The notes under the pieces were generated by a model. That model saw only the letters and a program-made list of their open reading frames with translations, ran no database searches and was not told the DNA's origin. Position numbers and translations under genes: made by a program. From Nitrosomonadales bacterium (GTDB lineage Bacteria; Pseudomonadota; Gammaproteobacteria; Burkholderiales; Gallionellaceae), in contig JACQYW010000005.1 of NCBI GenBank assembly GCA_016208015.1, forward strand, positions 186,001 through 250,000: a DNA stretch of 64,000 nucleotides, written 5' to 3'. The stretch's first letter is position 1; every line of letters starts with the position of its first letter. Below, one piece after another: positions 8,963-17,667 of this stretch.

Positions 8963-9036
8963 GCGGGTGTAGTTCAATGGTAGAACGGCAGCTTCCCAAG
9001 CTGCATACGACGGTTCGATCCCGTTCACCCGCTCCA
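8963..9036 (+). tRNA. tRNA-Gly(CCC)
   Basis: A cloverleaf can be drawn. The acceptor GCGGGTG pairs with CACCCGC. The anticodon stem CAGCT/AGCTG encloses the loop TCCCA with anticodon CCC. The T-arm is ACGGTTCGATCCCGT, and a discriminator T with genome-encoded CCA ends at 9036. It stands between thiS (divergent) and the cbb3 operon. Confidence 0.95.
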
Positions 9037-9349
9037 GTTTTTATTCACCCAACCAGTCTTGAAAAGACTGGAAATTGCGTGCGCGAAAGTTGATGTAAGC
9101 CAGCTTTTGCATTGTGGTTTTTCTTTGAAAATCTTGCTGTGCTGTTGCACGATAACCTGAGCCAATCGCTTGGGTATGCTGGGTTTTGGAACCAACTTTG
9201 CCTTTACTTGTCGCCGAGGGCTATGCCATGATTGCGCCGTTTTTGGAAAGCTGTAAGAAAGCTGTAAGGGAAGGGTGCGTTAGACACACTCAGCAGCTAT
9301 AGAGTGTGACTGGCGCATTATTGTTAACTTGCTCGAGGAGGAGACTACT
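9037..9349 (+). promoter_or_regulatory. Leader region of the cbb3 oxidase operon
   Basis: No gene is visible in these 313 bases. Structures seen: a hairpin CCAGTCTT/AAGACTGG at 9053-9071, a tandem repeat of GAAAGCTGTAA at 9246-9256 and 9257-9267, and a 7-bp inverted repeat CACACTC/GAGTGTG at 9285-9291 and 9302-9308. A strong Shine-Dalgarno GAGGAGGAGA lies at 9335-9344. No full FNR box (TTGAT-N4-ATCAA) was found, only a TTGAT half-site near 9091. The tandem and inverted repeats are candidate operators. Confidence 0.4.
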
Positions 9350-10783
9350 GTGGAAGCTACGCAAGCGACACCAGTAAAGTACGATATGGAAGTCGTCCGA
9401 TGGTTCACCATCGCGGCTGCCATCTATGCAGTGGTAGGTACGCTGATCGGTGTGTATATCGCATCGGAATTGGCTTGGCCGTTTTTGAACTTTGACCTTG
9501 AATACATCACGTTCGGGCGCCTGCGTCCGTTGCATACCAACGCAGTGATCTTCGCCTTCGGTGGCTGTGTGTTGATGGCGACCGGCTTCTACATGGTGCA
9601 ACGCACCGGTAGCACCAAGCTGTGGAGCAATGGTCTGGCATGGTTCACCTTCTGGGGCTGGAACCTGATCATCGTCTCGGCAGTTGTCACTTTGCCGCTG
9701 GGCCTGACTACCGGTAAGGAATATGCCGAGCTGGAGTGGCCAATCGACATCCTGATCGCTGTGGTGTGGTTGTCCTTCGGTCTGAACCACATCATGACCG
9801 TGGCTATCCGCAAGACCTCGCATATCTACGTCTCCAACTGGTTCACCATGGGCATGATCGTGATGATCACCTATCTGCACGTGGTCAACAGCCTGGCGAT
9901 CCCGGTCAGCTTGACCAACTCCTTCTCCGTGTTCACCGGCGTACAAGACGCCATGGTGCAATGGTGGTGGGGTCACAACGCGGTGGGTTTCTACCTGACT
10001 GGCGGCTTCCTGGGCATCATGTACTACTTCGTGCCCAAGCAAGCTCAACGTCCGGTGTTCTCCTATCGTCTGTCCGTGTTGCACTTCTGGGCGCTGACCT
10101 TCGGCTACGTATGGCTGGGCGCGCACCACCTGCAATACACAGCATTGCCTGACTGGACCGGCTCCCTCGGTGCTGCCGTCTCTCTGGCGATGATCATCCC
10201 GTCCTGGGGCGGTGCGATGAACGGCATGATGACTCTGTCCGGCGCATGGGACAAGTTGCGTACTGACTACATCCTGCGTTTCCTGGTTGTGGCTCTGGCG
10301 TTCTACGCGATGTCCACATTCGAAGGTCCGGTGATGTCCATCAAGTCCGTTAATGCCTTGTCTCACTACACTGACTGGACAGTGGGTCACGTGCACTCCG
10401 GCGCTTTGGGCTGGATGGCGATGGTTGCCTACGGCGCGATGTACCACATGATCAAGAAGCTGTGGGGCGTGGAAAAGATGTACTCCGAAAGTCTGGTGAA
10501 CGTCCACTTCTGGTTGGCGACTATAGGTACCGTGGTGTATGTCGTGGCGATGTGGGTTTCCGGCATCATGCAAGGTCTGATGTGGCGTGATTATGACGAG
10601 TACGGCACCCTGACCTATACCTTTGTTGAATCGGTTTCCGCGATGCATCCGTACTACGCGATGCGTGCAGTCGGCGGTCTGATATTCCACATCGGTACGT
10701 TGATTGCTCTCTACAACATCGTGATGACCGTGAGTCGGGCGGGCGCTACGCGCTCAGCCGGTTCCGTTCCCGCTAAAGCATAA
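9350..10783 (+). CDS. ccoN: cbb3-type cytochrome c oxidase subunit I
   Basis: Catalytic heme-copper subunit of the high-affinity terminal oxidase in the inner membrane. A dozen hydrophobic helices carry the histidines of the low-spin heme and the binuclear centre: [42 protein letters not shown] and [11 protein letters not shown]. About 477 residues, normal for CcoN. I place the start at the GTG at 9350 ([12 protein letters not shown]), 5 bp after a GAGGAGGAGA ribosome-binding site. A TTG at 9329 would put the start before that site. First gene of ccoNOQP. Confidence 0.97.
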   Translation: MEATQATPVKYDMEVVRWFTIAAAIYAVVGTLIGVYIASELAWPFLNFDLEYITFGRLRPLHTNAVIFAFGGCVLMATGFYMVQRTGSTKLWSNGLAWFTFWGWNLIIVSAVVTLPLGLTTGKEYAELEWPIDILIAVVWLSFGLNHIMTVAIRKTSHIYVSNWFTMGMIVMITYLHVVNSLAIPVSLTNSFSVFTGVQDAMVQWWWGHNAVGFYLTGGFLGIMYYFVPKQAQRPVFSYRLSVLHFWALTFGYVWLGAHHLQYTALPDWTGSLGAAVSLAMIIPSWGGAMNGMMTLSGAWDKLRTDYILRFLVVALAFYAMSTFEGPVMSIKSVNALSHYTDWTVGHVHSGALGWMAMVAYGAMYHMIKKLWGVEKMYSESLVNVHFWLATIGTVVYVVAMWVSGIMQGLMWRDYDEYGTLTYTFVESVSAMHPYYAMRAVGGLIFHIGTLIALYNIVMTVSRAGATRSAGSVPAKA

Positions 10784-10793
10784 GGAGTGAGAC

Positions 10794-11606
10794 ATGTCTG
10801 ATCACGACAAAATCTATTCAACCAAATTTCAGGACAAGATCGAGCGCAGCACCGTTCTGATGTTTGTGGTGACTGCGATCGCCGTGGCGATCGGCGGCAT
10901 CGTTGAAATCGTTCCGCTGTTCTATCTTCCTAACACTGCCATGTGTTCAAGCGCGCTGGCTGGTAGCGATGCGACTTGTAATAACACGCAGCATAAGATG
11001 CCGGACGGTACGGTGATTTCGATGGACAAGATCGTCTGGAATCCGGCGACCTCTGCCCACAAGACGCTGGACGAATGGCAAGCCGGCGACGGCGTGCGTC
11101 CGTACAAGCCTCTGGAGTTGGCAGGACGTAACGTTTACATCCGCGAAGGTTGCTACCTGTGCCACTCGCAGATGATTCGTCCGTTCCGTGACGAGAAGGA
11201 TCGCTATGGTCACTACTCGATCGCTGAAGAGTCCATGTACGACCACACCTATCAGTGGGGTTCCAAGCGTACCGGTCCGGATCTGGCCCGCGTCGGCGGC
11301 AAATACTCGGATGAATGGCATCTGCGTCACCTGAGCCATCCGCGTCAAGTGGTGCCTGAGTCCGTCATGCCGAACTACTTCTGGCTGTCCAACGGAAAGG
11401 TGAACGTGGAAGAGACCGTGCAAACGATGAAGGTCCTGACCATCATGCCGTTCAACCCGATTCCGAAGACCATCTACACGGATGCTTACATCGACGGCGC
11501 AGCTGCGCAGTTGGAAGGCAAGACCGAGATGGAAGCCTTGATTGCTTACCTGCAGGGCATGGGTAACCACATCAAGTTCGAAGAGGGTGTGAACTACCGT
11601 GACTAA
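10794..11606 (+). CDS. ccoO: cbb3-type cytochrome c oxidase subunit II (monoheme)
   Basis: Membrane-anchored monoheme cytochrome c subunit. One transmembrane helix (about residues 20-44) is followed by a periplasmic domain with the heme motif C120-YL-C123-H and the conserved MIRPFRDEKDRYGHYS. Distal methionine candidates lie in the C-terminal part. At 270 residues it is longer than many CcoO proteins. The extra length lies between the membrane anchor and the RPYKPLELAGRNVYIREGC block (about residues 46-99) and contains two cysteines, C51 and C62. It starts 10 bp after ccoN with an AAGGAG site. Confidence 0.96.
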   Translation: MSDHDKIYSTKFQDKIERSTVLMFVVTAIAVAIGGIVEIVPLFYLPNTAMCSSALAGSDATCNNTQHKMPDGTVISMDKIVWNPATSAHKTLDEWQAGDGVRPYKPLELAGRNVYIREGCYLCHSQMIRPFRDEKDRYGHYSIAEESMYDHTYQWGSKRTGPDLARVGGKYSDEWHLRHLSHPRQVVPESVMPNYFWLSNGKVNVEETVQTMKVLTIMPFNPIPKTIYTDAYIDGAAAQLEGKTEMEALIAYLQGMGNHIKFEEGVNYRD

Positions 11607-11808
11607 GCTGATGGGGTACCTTGGCATGGATGTAGCAGCCATGACCACGAACGACTGGCTGGGCGTGTTTTTCGTCCTGGTCTCTGCGCTCGGCATGGTG
11701 GCGGTCTATTTCATGGTATTCCGTCCCGCTAACAAAGCCACGTTCGAGTCCCAGCGCAGTATGGCGCTGGATGACGAAGACCATATCAATGTGGGAGAAA
11801 AAAGATGA
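11599..11808 (+). CDS. ccoQ: cbb3 oxidase subunit CcoQ/FixQ
   Basis: A 69-residue single-helix membrane protein that stabilises the cbb3 complex in other bacteria. The helix spans about residues 20-42 (WLGVFFVLVSALGMVAVYF), followed by the FRPANK motif seen in many CcoQ proteins and an acidic tail. The start is the GTG at 11599, overlapping ccoO. An ATG at 11611 (MGYLGMD) is an alternative. Its TGA overlaps the ccoP ATG as ATGA. Confidence 0.88.
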   Translation: MTKLMGYLGMDVAAMTTNDWLGVFFVLVSALGMVAVYFMVFRPANKATFESQRSMALDDEDHINVGEKR

Positions 11809-12656
11809 GTGATAAACACAATGCAGGTGACGTGCCTACGACAGGGCACGTCTGGGACGACGACTTGGGGGACTTTACCAATCAGCCTCCCAAGTGGTGG
11901 ATGCTGGGTCTGACAGCCAGTGCGATCTGGTGCGTGGTGTACTTCCTGTACTACCCGTCCATCCCGGTTTCCAATGCGAACAGCTTCTTCAAGGGTATCG
12001 GCGGCTGGACAGCCATCTCCGAGATGGAAGCCGACAAGAGCGTGGTGGACGAAGTACGCGGCAAGTATGAAGCCAAGCTGAAGGACATGACGCCCGCCGC
12101 GATCCTGGCTGACAGCGAACTGACCGAGTACGTGACCCGTTCCGGCAAGGTGCTGTTCGGTGATAACTGTGCAGCTTGCCACGGCACCAACGGCGTTGGC
12201 GCAGCGGACCAACAAGGCCTGATCGCACCGAAGCTCAACGACGATGACTGGCTGTATGGCGGCAAGATCGAAGATATCCACACTTCGATCATGGGTGGCC
12301 GTCAGGCTGTGATGATCGCGCACAAGGAGACATTGTCTGCTGCCGAGATCGACACACTGGCTAATGCAGTCGCCGCTGGCAAGCCTACCTCCACTCCGCT
12401 GTTCGCTGACAAGGGCTGCACGGCTTGTCACGGTGCTGATGGCAAGGGCATGCAAGCCATGGGCTCTGCCAACCTGACCGACGCTATCTGGCGTTTTGAC
12501 GGCTCTGTCGAAGGCATCAAATACACCATCGAGAACGGCGTCAATGCCGGTCCGGGTGCGCGCGTAGCAGTGATGCCATCGTTCCAGGCAGCCGGCAAGC
12601 TGAGCGATGCGGAGATGAAGAAGCTGGCCGTTTACGTGTACAAGTTCGGCAAGTAA
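11805..12656 (+). CDS. ccoP: cbb3-type cytochrome c oxidase subunit III (diheme)
   Basis: Diheme cytochrome c that passes electrons to CcoO and CcoN. The N-terminal cytoplasmic stretch has HVWDDDLGDFTNQPPKWW, a CcoP signature, followed by one membrane helix. Two periplasmic cytochrome domains follow, with heme motifs CAACH (in FGDNCAACHGTNG) and CTACH (in DKGCTACHGADGKG). At 283 residues the length is normal. It closes the structural operon, 73 bp before a small membrane-protein gene. Confidence 0.97.
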   Translation: MSDKHNAGDVPTTGHVWDDDLGDFTNQPPKWWMLGLTASAIWCVVYFLYYPSIPVSNANSFFKGIGGWTAISEMEADKSVVDEVRGKYEAKLKDMTPAAILADSELTEYVTRSGKVLFGDNCAACHGTNGVGAADQQGLIAPKLNDDDWLYGGKIEDIHTSIMGGRQAVMIAHKETLSAAEIDTLANAVAAGKPTSTPLFADKGCTACHGADGKGMQAMGSANLTDAIWRFDGSVEGIKYTIENGVNAGPGARVAVMPSFQAAGKLSDAEMKKLAVYVYKFGK

Positions 12657-12729
12657 TGCTCCAGTAGCTAAGTAAGTCTCAGTCTGCATGGTTCACTCCG
12701 TGCAGACCTTTACCAGAAGGAGAAATGAG

Positions 12730-12849
12730 ATGAATCAGGATATGGTTTTTTGGAGTGTGATTATTTCTTTGGCCGGCTCGATCATCGTGCCGACTTGGTT
12801 GTTCATCAGGGCATACCTGAACGCCACCAAGGATAAAGACAAGAAGTAA
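12730..12849 (+). CDS. Small single-helix membrane protein in the cbb3 operon
   Basis: A 39-codon frame encoding MNQDMVFWSVIISLAGSI and on to a basic tail ending KDKDKK. It has one hydrophobic helix (about residues 6-28) and an AAGGAG ribosome-binding site 6 bp upstream. It lies between ccoP and a strong terminator, so it is probably the last gene of the oxidase transcript. Small one-helix accessory subunits of cbb3 oxidases are known (CcoM, CcoH and similar), but I cannot assign it to a named family. A gene of this size is easily missed by annotation pipelines. Confidence 0.68.
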   Translation: MNQDMVFWSVIISLAGSIIVPTWLFIRAYLNATKDKDKK

Positions 12850-12865
12850 GTTTTTGGTCACTGCG

Positions 12866-12898
12866 AAAGGGAGGAGAGCTATACTCTCCTCCCTTTTT
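12866..12898 (+). terminator. Rho-independent terminator of the ccoNOQP operon
   Basis: Stem AAAGGGAGGAGAG paired with CTCTCCTCCCTTT around a short loop, followed by a T run. It lies 16 bp after the 39-codon gene and is the strongest intrinsic terminator in this part of the window. Confidence 0.9.
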
Positions 12899-12918
12899 CA
12901 TATGGGGCAAGGTATTTG

Positions 12919-12952
12919 CGAATCCGCTCTAGCCGCGGTGCGAGCAGATTCG
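12919..12952. promoter_or_regulatory. Inverted repeat upstream of ccoG
   Basis: CGAATCCGCTC and GAGCAGATTCG form 11-base arms with one mismatch around a 12-base spacer. They lie 57 bp before the ccoG start and just after the cco terminator. This could be an operator or a leader hairpin. No regulator can be named, and it does not match an FNR box. Confidence 0.35.
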
Positions 12953-13009
12953 GAAGTATCTTGGGTTCAGTCATGAAATTATGAACGAAAAAATTTAAGG
13001 AGAACGAGT

Positions 13010-14440
13010 GTGAACGATGTAAAAGAAAACAAGGAGATGGGCACTGTCACGACCATCTACCATGAGTTCGAGACATGGCAGGTCAACCGGGGCGAAAAGA
13101 CCATCCATGCCAAGCGCATGCCGGGGTTCTTCCGTACCGTGAAGAATTATACGCAACTGGCTCTCTGGCTTCCCTTCTTCCTGCTTCCCTATCTGCGCTG
13201 GAACGACAAACAAGCCATCCTGTTCGATATCCAGAACCGCCAGTTCCACTTCTTCGACATCATGGTGTTGCCGCAGGATATCTGGATGTTGTCGCTGGTA
13301 CTGCTGATCGCGGCGATGACGTTGTTTGCCGTGACATCCGTGGCCTCCCGTGTGTGGTGCGGTTATTTCTGTTTCCAGACTGCATGGACCGACTGGTACA
13401 CCTGGCTGGAAGACAAGATCGAAGGCAATCCGCTCGCCCGGCGCAAACTGGACGATGCACCGCTGAGCCTGGACAAGATCAAGAAGAAGACGATCAAGCA
13501 CGCCCTCTGGATGCTGCTCGCCCTGTTGACCGGCATCAGCTTCTCCATCTGGTTCGTCGATGCCTTCGACTACTGGAACAACCTGATCCATCTCGATCTG
13601 CCGAAAGTAGGTTGGGTTGTACTTATCATGTTCTTTTTCGGTACCTATATCTTGGCTGGCTTCCTGCGTGAGCAGGCCTGCATCTGGTTGTGTCCCTACG
13701 CCCGCATCCAGGGTGTGATGGGCGATGCGCAGACCATCCTGCCGACCTATGACGTCAAGCGCGGCGAACCGCGCGGCAAGTTGCGCAAAGGCGGTGAAAC
13801 CGGCGCGCCACAGGGGGATTGCATCGACTGTTTCCAGTGCGTACAGGTCTGCCCGACCGGCGTGGACATTCGCCATGGGCAGCAACTAGGTTGCATCACT
13901 TGCGGCCTGTGTCTGGATGCGTGTGACGCCATCATGGACAAGATCGGCAAGCCACGCGGGCTGATCCGCTACGCTTCGCTGGAGGAAATGGCGGGCAAAC
14001 CGGCGCACAAGATGTACCAGCATCCGCGTACGCTGGTCTATGTCACCATCATCGTTCTTGCGATGGCCGGCATCGTGTACGGCTTGACCCATTTGGGTTC
14101 GATGTCGCTGAAAGTCCTGCCGGAACGCCAGCCTTTGTTCGTCAGCATGAGCGATGGTTCGATCCAGAACAAATACGCTTTCAAGGTACTCAACAAGACC
14201 GCTAGCGACATTCACGTGAAGGTCACGGCAGAGAGCGGTATCGAGGGCCAGGTACTCATCGGCGCGGAGAATCCCCTGTTGACGCATCACGGCCGCGGCA
14301 CTTCCTTCACCATCTTCGTCAAGGCGCCCGGCAAGAGCGTGAAGCAGGAGATCACTCCGATCCACTTCAGGGTGGAAGGCGTTGAGGATCCGACCGTGTT
14401 CGCCGAGTACACCAGCAACTTCAACGGCCCGAAACCTTAA
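13010..14440 (+). CDS. ccoG: Cytochrome c oxidase accessory protein CcoG (FixG/RdxA)
   Basis: Integral membrane ferredoxin-like protein implicated in copper reduction for cbb3 assembly. It has 476 residues with several membrane helices in the first half and CGYFCFQTAWTDWY. Two 4Fe-4S binding motifs follow (CIDCFQCVQVCPTGVDIRHG and CITCGLCLDACDAIMDK). A C-terminal periplasmic Ig-like domain (about 360-476) follows a last helix. The start is the GTG at 13010 after TTAAGGAGAACG; no in-frame ATG matches the family start better. Confidence 0.95.
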   Translation: MNDVKENKEMGTVTTIYHEFETWQVNRGEKTIHAKRMPGFFRTVKNYTQLALWLPFFLLPYLRWNDKQAILFDIQNRQFHFFDIMVLPQDIWMLSLVLLIAAMTLFAVTSVASRVWCGYFCFQTAWTDWYTWLEDKIEGNPLARRKLDDAPLSLDKIKKKTIKHALWMLLALLTGISFSIWFVDAFDYWNNLIHLDLPKVGWVVLIMFFFGTYILAGFLREQACIWLCPYARIQGVMGDAQTILPTYDVKRGEPRGKLRKGGETGAPQGDCIDCFQCVQVCPTGVDIRHGQQLGCITCGLCLDACDAIMDKIGKPRGLIRYASLEEMAGKPAHKMYQHPRTLVYVTIIVLAMAGIVYGLTHLGSMSLKVLPERQPLFVSMSDGSIQNKYAFKVLNKTASDIHVKVTAESGIEGQVLIGAENPLLTHHGRGTSFTIFVKAPGKSVKQEITPIHFRVEGVEDPTVFAEYTSNFNGPKP

Positions 14441-14453
14441 AAGGAGAGAAGAC

Positions 14454-14966
14454 ATGATTTCGCAAAGCAATAAGTCGGGACTGCGCAATCCCTGGGTGCT
14501 GGGCATGATGGCGCTGATTGCCGTGGTACTGGCAGTGAACGCCACCTTCATCTGGTTCACCATGAAAGATGGTCGTTCTGAACTGGTCGAGCGCGACTAC
14601 AAGACCAAGGATCGCAAGTCGAACGATTTGTTGCTGAGTGAGCTCAGAACAAAGCAGGCGTTGGCCTGGCAGACGGAGATCAAGAAACCGAAATCCATCG
14701 TCATGGGGACGCCGGTGGTCTATGAGATCAGTGTCTCCGACCGCAATGGCAAACCGGTGAGCGGAATGTTGGAAGTGGAAGCCTACCGCGCCTCCGATGC
14801 CAGCAAGGACTTCATTAGCGCCTTCAAGGAAGTGGCTGCGGGTCGTTATCAGGGCTATATCAATTTCCCGCTCAAGGGTTATTGGGAGCTGCATATCCGC
14901 GTGCAACGCGGCGAGGAACGATTCGGAGTCAATACCGACAAGTTCATGGTCGATGCGGCATCGTAA
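14454..14966 (+). CDS. ccoH: FixH family protein
   Basis: A 170-residue membrane-anchored protein needed for cbb3 assembly in other species. One helix near the N-terminus (WVLGMMALIAVVLAVNATFIWF) is followed by the FixH periplasmic domain with VERDYKTKDRKSN and GRYQGYINFPLKGYWELHIRV. The start at ATG 14454 follows AAGGAGAGAAGAC; the frame is open upstream into ccoG but that part is not FixH-like. Order G-H-I-S matches the standard cluster. Confidence 0.92.
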   Translation: MISQSNKSGLRNPWVLGMMALIAVVLAVNATFIWFTMKDGRSELVERDYKTKDRKSNDLLLSELRTKQALAWQTEIKKPKSIVMGTPVVYEISVSDRNGKPVSGMLEVEAYRASDASKDFISAFKEVAAGRYQGYINFPLKGYWELHIRVQRGEERFGVNTDKFMVDAAS

Positions 14967-14982
14967 TTGACAGGTAGTCTGC

Positions 14983-17445
14983 ATGTCGCAGCATAGCCAC
15001 TCTGCCGCCGGAGGCTGCTTTCACTGCGGCCTGCCCATCCCGCCGGAAGCCGATTTCCACGCCCGTCTGGACGCGGCGGAGCGCGATTTCTGCTGCTTTG
15101 GCTGCCAGTCGGTCAGCAGTGCCATCTATGAAGCAGGCTTGCAGGGCTACTACCAACGCACACCGGAAGGCGTGTTGCTGGGCCCGCCGCCGGAACCGCC
15201 CAAAGACATCGAGATCTATGATTTCGACGAAGTGCAGCAGGAATTCACCTCCTGCTCGGGCGATGTGCGCAACATCCATCTGCTGGTCGAAGGTATCCAC
15301 TGCGCGGCTTGTGTCTGGCTGATCGAACGCGGTTTGCAGCGCGCTCCCGGCGTGCTTTCCGCCGAGGTCAATCTGGCGGGCAAACGCCTGCACCTGCGCT
15401 GGGACAATAGTAAAAGCAAGCTGTCCGACCTGATCCGCGCGCTTGCGCGCATCGGCTATTCCGCCGTGCCCTACGATCCGGAAAGCGCGGAAGGCGCCAT
15501 CAAGAAGACCAACCGCGCCATGCTGTTCCGTTTGTTCTTCGCCGGTTTCGCCATGATGAACATGATGTGGATCGCCATCGCGCTCTACAGCGGCGCGAAC
15601 CAGGACGAATTCCGCGGCTTCTTCCACTGGATGGGGCTGTTGTTGGCGACACCAACCCTGCTGTATTCCGGCTATCCCTTCTTCCGCGGGGCGCTGGGCG
15701 GATTGCGCGCGGGTCATCTCACCATGGACCTGCCGATTGCTCTGGGCCTGAGCGTCACCTATGTCTATTCCCTGTATGTCACGCTCACCAACAACCAGCA
15801 GGGCGAAGTCTTTTTCGACACCGTCACCAACCTGACTTTCGTGATCCTGATCGGTCGCTATCTGGAAGGCATGTTCCGCCATCAGGCGGTGTCGGCCACC
15901 AAACGCCTGATGGAGCTGCAACCGCGCGTGGCACTGGTGATGCGCGAAGGGCAGGAACAGATGACAGCGATACGCGGCGTGAAACCGGGCGATCATGTGC
16001 TGATCAAGCCCGGATACACTGTGCCGGTTGATGGTGTGGTGCTGGAAGGTCACAGCGCTGTGGATGAGTCCATGCTGAGCGGCGAATCGGTCCCGGTGAG
16101 CAAAAGCATCGGCGCTTCGGTCGCGGCGGGGACGTTGAATACCACCGGCGTGCTATTGGTCGAGGTGCGCGCGCAATTGCAGGACACCACGCTGTCCAAG
16201 ATCATCCGTCTGGTCGAAGAGGCGCAGTCTTCCAAGGCCCCGATCCAGCGCCTGGCAGACACCATCGTGCCGTGGTTCGTGCTGGTCACGCTGATCTGTG
16301 CGACCGTCACCTTCTTCATCTGGAACAGCCACGATTTCGAGATCGCGTTGATGGCAGCCACCTCGGTACTCATCATCACCTGCCCCTGTGCGTTGGGTAT
16401 GGCGACGCCGATGTCCATCGCTGTGGCATCCGGTCTGGGGGCGAAGCATGGCATCCTGGTCAAGAACGGTCTGGTGCTTGAGACCTTGTCCAAGGTGACA
16501 CATTTCGTATTCGACAAGACCGGTACCTTGACCGAGGGTAAGATGAGCGTGGCGCAGGTGCATGTCGCCGCCGGCGCAGATGCGCGGGATATTTTGCGCC
16601 ATGCCGCGGCGGTGGAACGTTACAGCGAACATGGCGTGGCAAATGCCATCGTCAGCTACGCGGAGGAGCAAAAGCAAGCCTACCGCGATCTCGCCGTGAG
16701 CGGATTCCACGCCACGGCCGGCTTGGGTGTGGAAGCAGACAGCGGCGGTCAACGGGTGCTGCTGGGTACTGCCGGATGGCTGACGCAGCAGGGCATCGCA
16801 CTCGATGCAGTGTTGCAAGCCAAGGTGCATGAGCTGGAGATGCAGGCGACGAGCTGCGTGTACATGGCGCAAAATGGCAAGCACGTCGCGGTCATCGCTT
16901 TGGCCGACAAGCTGCGCGGCGATGCAAAGCAGCTGGTGGATGAGTTGCGCGCCGCAGACATCACCATGACCCTGCTCAGCGGTGACCGAAGGACCGTTGC
17001 CGAAGCGATCGCACGCCAACTCGGCGGTATGGAAGTCATCGCCGAAGTATTGCCACAGGACAAGGATCAGGTGATCCAACGCCTGCAGCAGAGCGGCGCG
17101 ATCGTGGCGATGGTCGGCGATGGCGTCAACGATGCTCCCGCGCTGATCCGTGCCGACGTCGGTATCGCACTCGGCTCCGGTACCGATGTATCGGTGGAAA
17201 GCGCCGACATCGTGCTGATGCACAACGAGCTGGACAAGGTGCGCCAGGCCGTGCAGTTGTCGCGCCGCACGCTGCGAACCATCAAACAGAACATCGGCCT
17301 GTCCTTCGTGTATAACGCCATCATGGTGCCGCTGGCGATGATGGCCAGAGTCAGCCCGCTGGTGGCGGCGATCAGCATGCCGATCAGTTCGCTGATCGTG
17401 ATCGGCAACGCGGCGCGCATCCGCACCATGTTCAAGAATCGATGA
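14983..17445 (+). CDS. ccoI: Copper-translocating P-type ATPase CcoI/FixI
   Basis: Exports copper needed for the binuclear centre of cbb3 oxidase. The 820-residue protein has an N-terminal Cys-rich FixI-type region (CFHCGLPIP, DFCCFGCQSV), a metal-binding domain with CAACVWLIERGLQ, eight membrane helices with the CPC motif (ITCPCALGMATP), the phosphorylation motif DKTGTLTEG and the hinge GDGVNDAPAL. Domain order and length fit the FixI subgroup. It begins 16 bp after ccoH and is followed at 8 bp by ccoS. Confidence 0.96.
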   Translation: MSQHSHSAAGGCFHCGLPIPPEADFHARLDAAERDFCCFGCQSVSSAIYEAGLQGYYQRTPEGVLLGPPPEPPKDIEIYDFDEVQQEFTSCSGDVRNIHLLVEGIHCAACVWLIERGLQRAPGVLSAEVNLAGKRLHLRWDNSKSKLSDLIRALARIGYSAVPYDPESAEGAIKKTNRAMLFRLFFAGFAMMNMMWIAIALYSGANQDEFRGFFHWMGLLLATPTLLYSGYPFFRGALGGLRAGHLTMDLPIALGLSVTYVYSLYVTLTNNQQGEVFFDTVTNLTFVILIGRYLEGMFRHQAVSATKRLMELQPRVALVMREGQEQMTAIRGVKPGDHVLIKPGYTVPVDGVVLEGHSAVDESMLSGESVPVSKSIGASVAAGTLNTTGVLLVEVRAQLQDTTLSKIIRLVEEAQSSKAPIQRLADTIVPWFVLVTLICATVTFFIWNSHDFEIALMAATSVLIITCPCALGMATPMSIAVASGLGAKHGILVKNGLVLETLSKVTHFVFDKTGTLTEGKMSVAQVHVAAGADARDILRHAAAVERYSEHGVANAIVSYAEEQKQAYRDLAVSGFHATAGLGVEADSGGQRVLLGTAGWLTQQGIALDAVLQAKVHELEMQATSCVYMAQNGKHVAVIALADKLRGDAKQLVDELRAADITMTLLSGDRRTVAEAIARQLGGMEVIAEVLPQDKDQVIQRLQQSGAIVAMVGDGVNDAPALIRADVGIALGSGTDVSVESADIVLMHNELDKVRQAVQLSRRTLRTIKQNIGLSFVYNAIMVPLAMMARVSPLVAAISMPISSLIVIGNAARIRTMFKNR

Positions 17446-17453
17446 GGTGAACG

Positions 17454-17651
17454 ATGGAAGTGATCTACAGCTTGATACCCGGCATGATGTTCTTCGGCGT
17501 ACTGTTCGTCGTCGTGCTGGTGTGGGCGGTGAAGAAGGGGCAGTACGAGGATATGGAAGGCAGCGCCAACCGCATACTGCTGGATGACGACGACGATGTG
17601 TCAGTACATCGTTCCGACGAGAAGAAAGAAACAGACGCCGCCAAGAAGTAG
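17454..17651 (+). CDS. ccoS: cbb3-type oxidase assembly protein CcoS
   Basis: A 65-residue one-helix protein. Residues 1-28 form a hydrophobic segment ending VVLVWAVKKGQYED, the CcoS signature, followed by DMEGSANRILLDDDDD and a charged tail. CcoS is required for cofactor insertion into CcoN in other species. The adjacent convergent gene ends at 17668, leaving a 16-bp gap. Confidence 0.93.
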   Translation: MEVIYSLIPGMMFFGVLFVVVLVWAVKKGQYEDMEGSANRILLDDDDDVSVHRSDEKKETDAAKK

Positions 17652-17667
17652 GCGGCGCCAATCATCG

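Noticed and set aside
9053..9071. CCAGTCTT/AAGACTGG hairpin as the tRNA-Gly terminator
   Set aside because: The stem is followed by AAATTG, not by a T run, so it is listed only as a structure.
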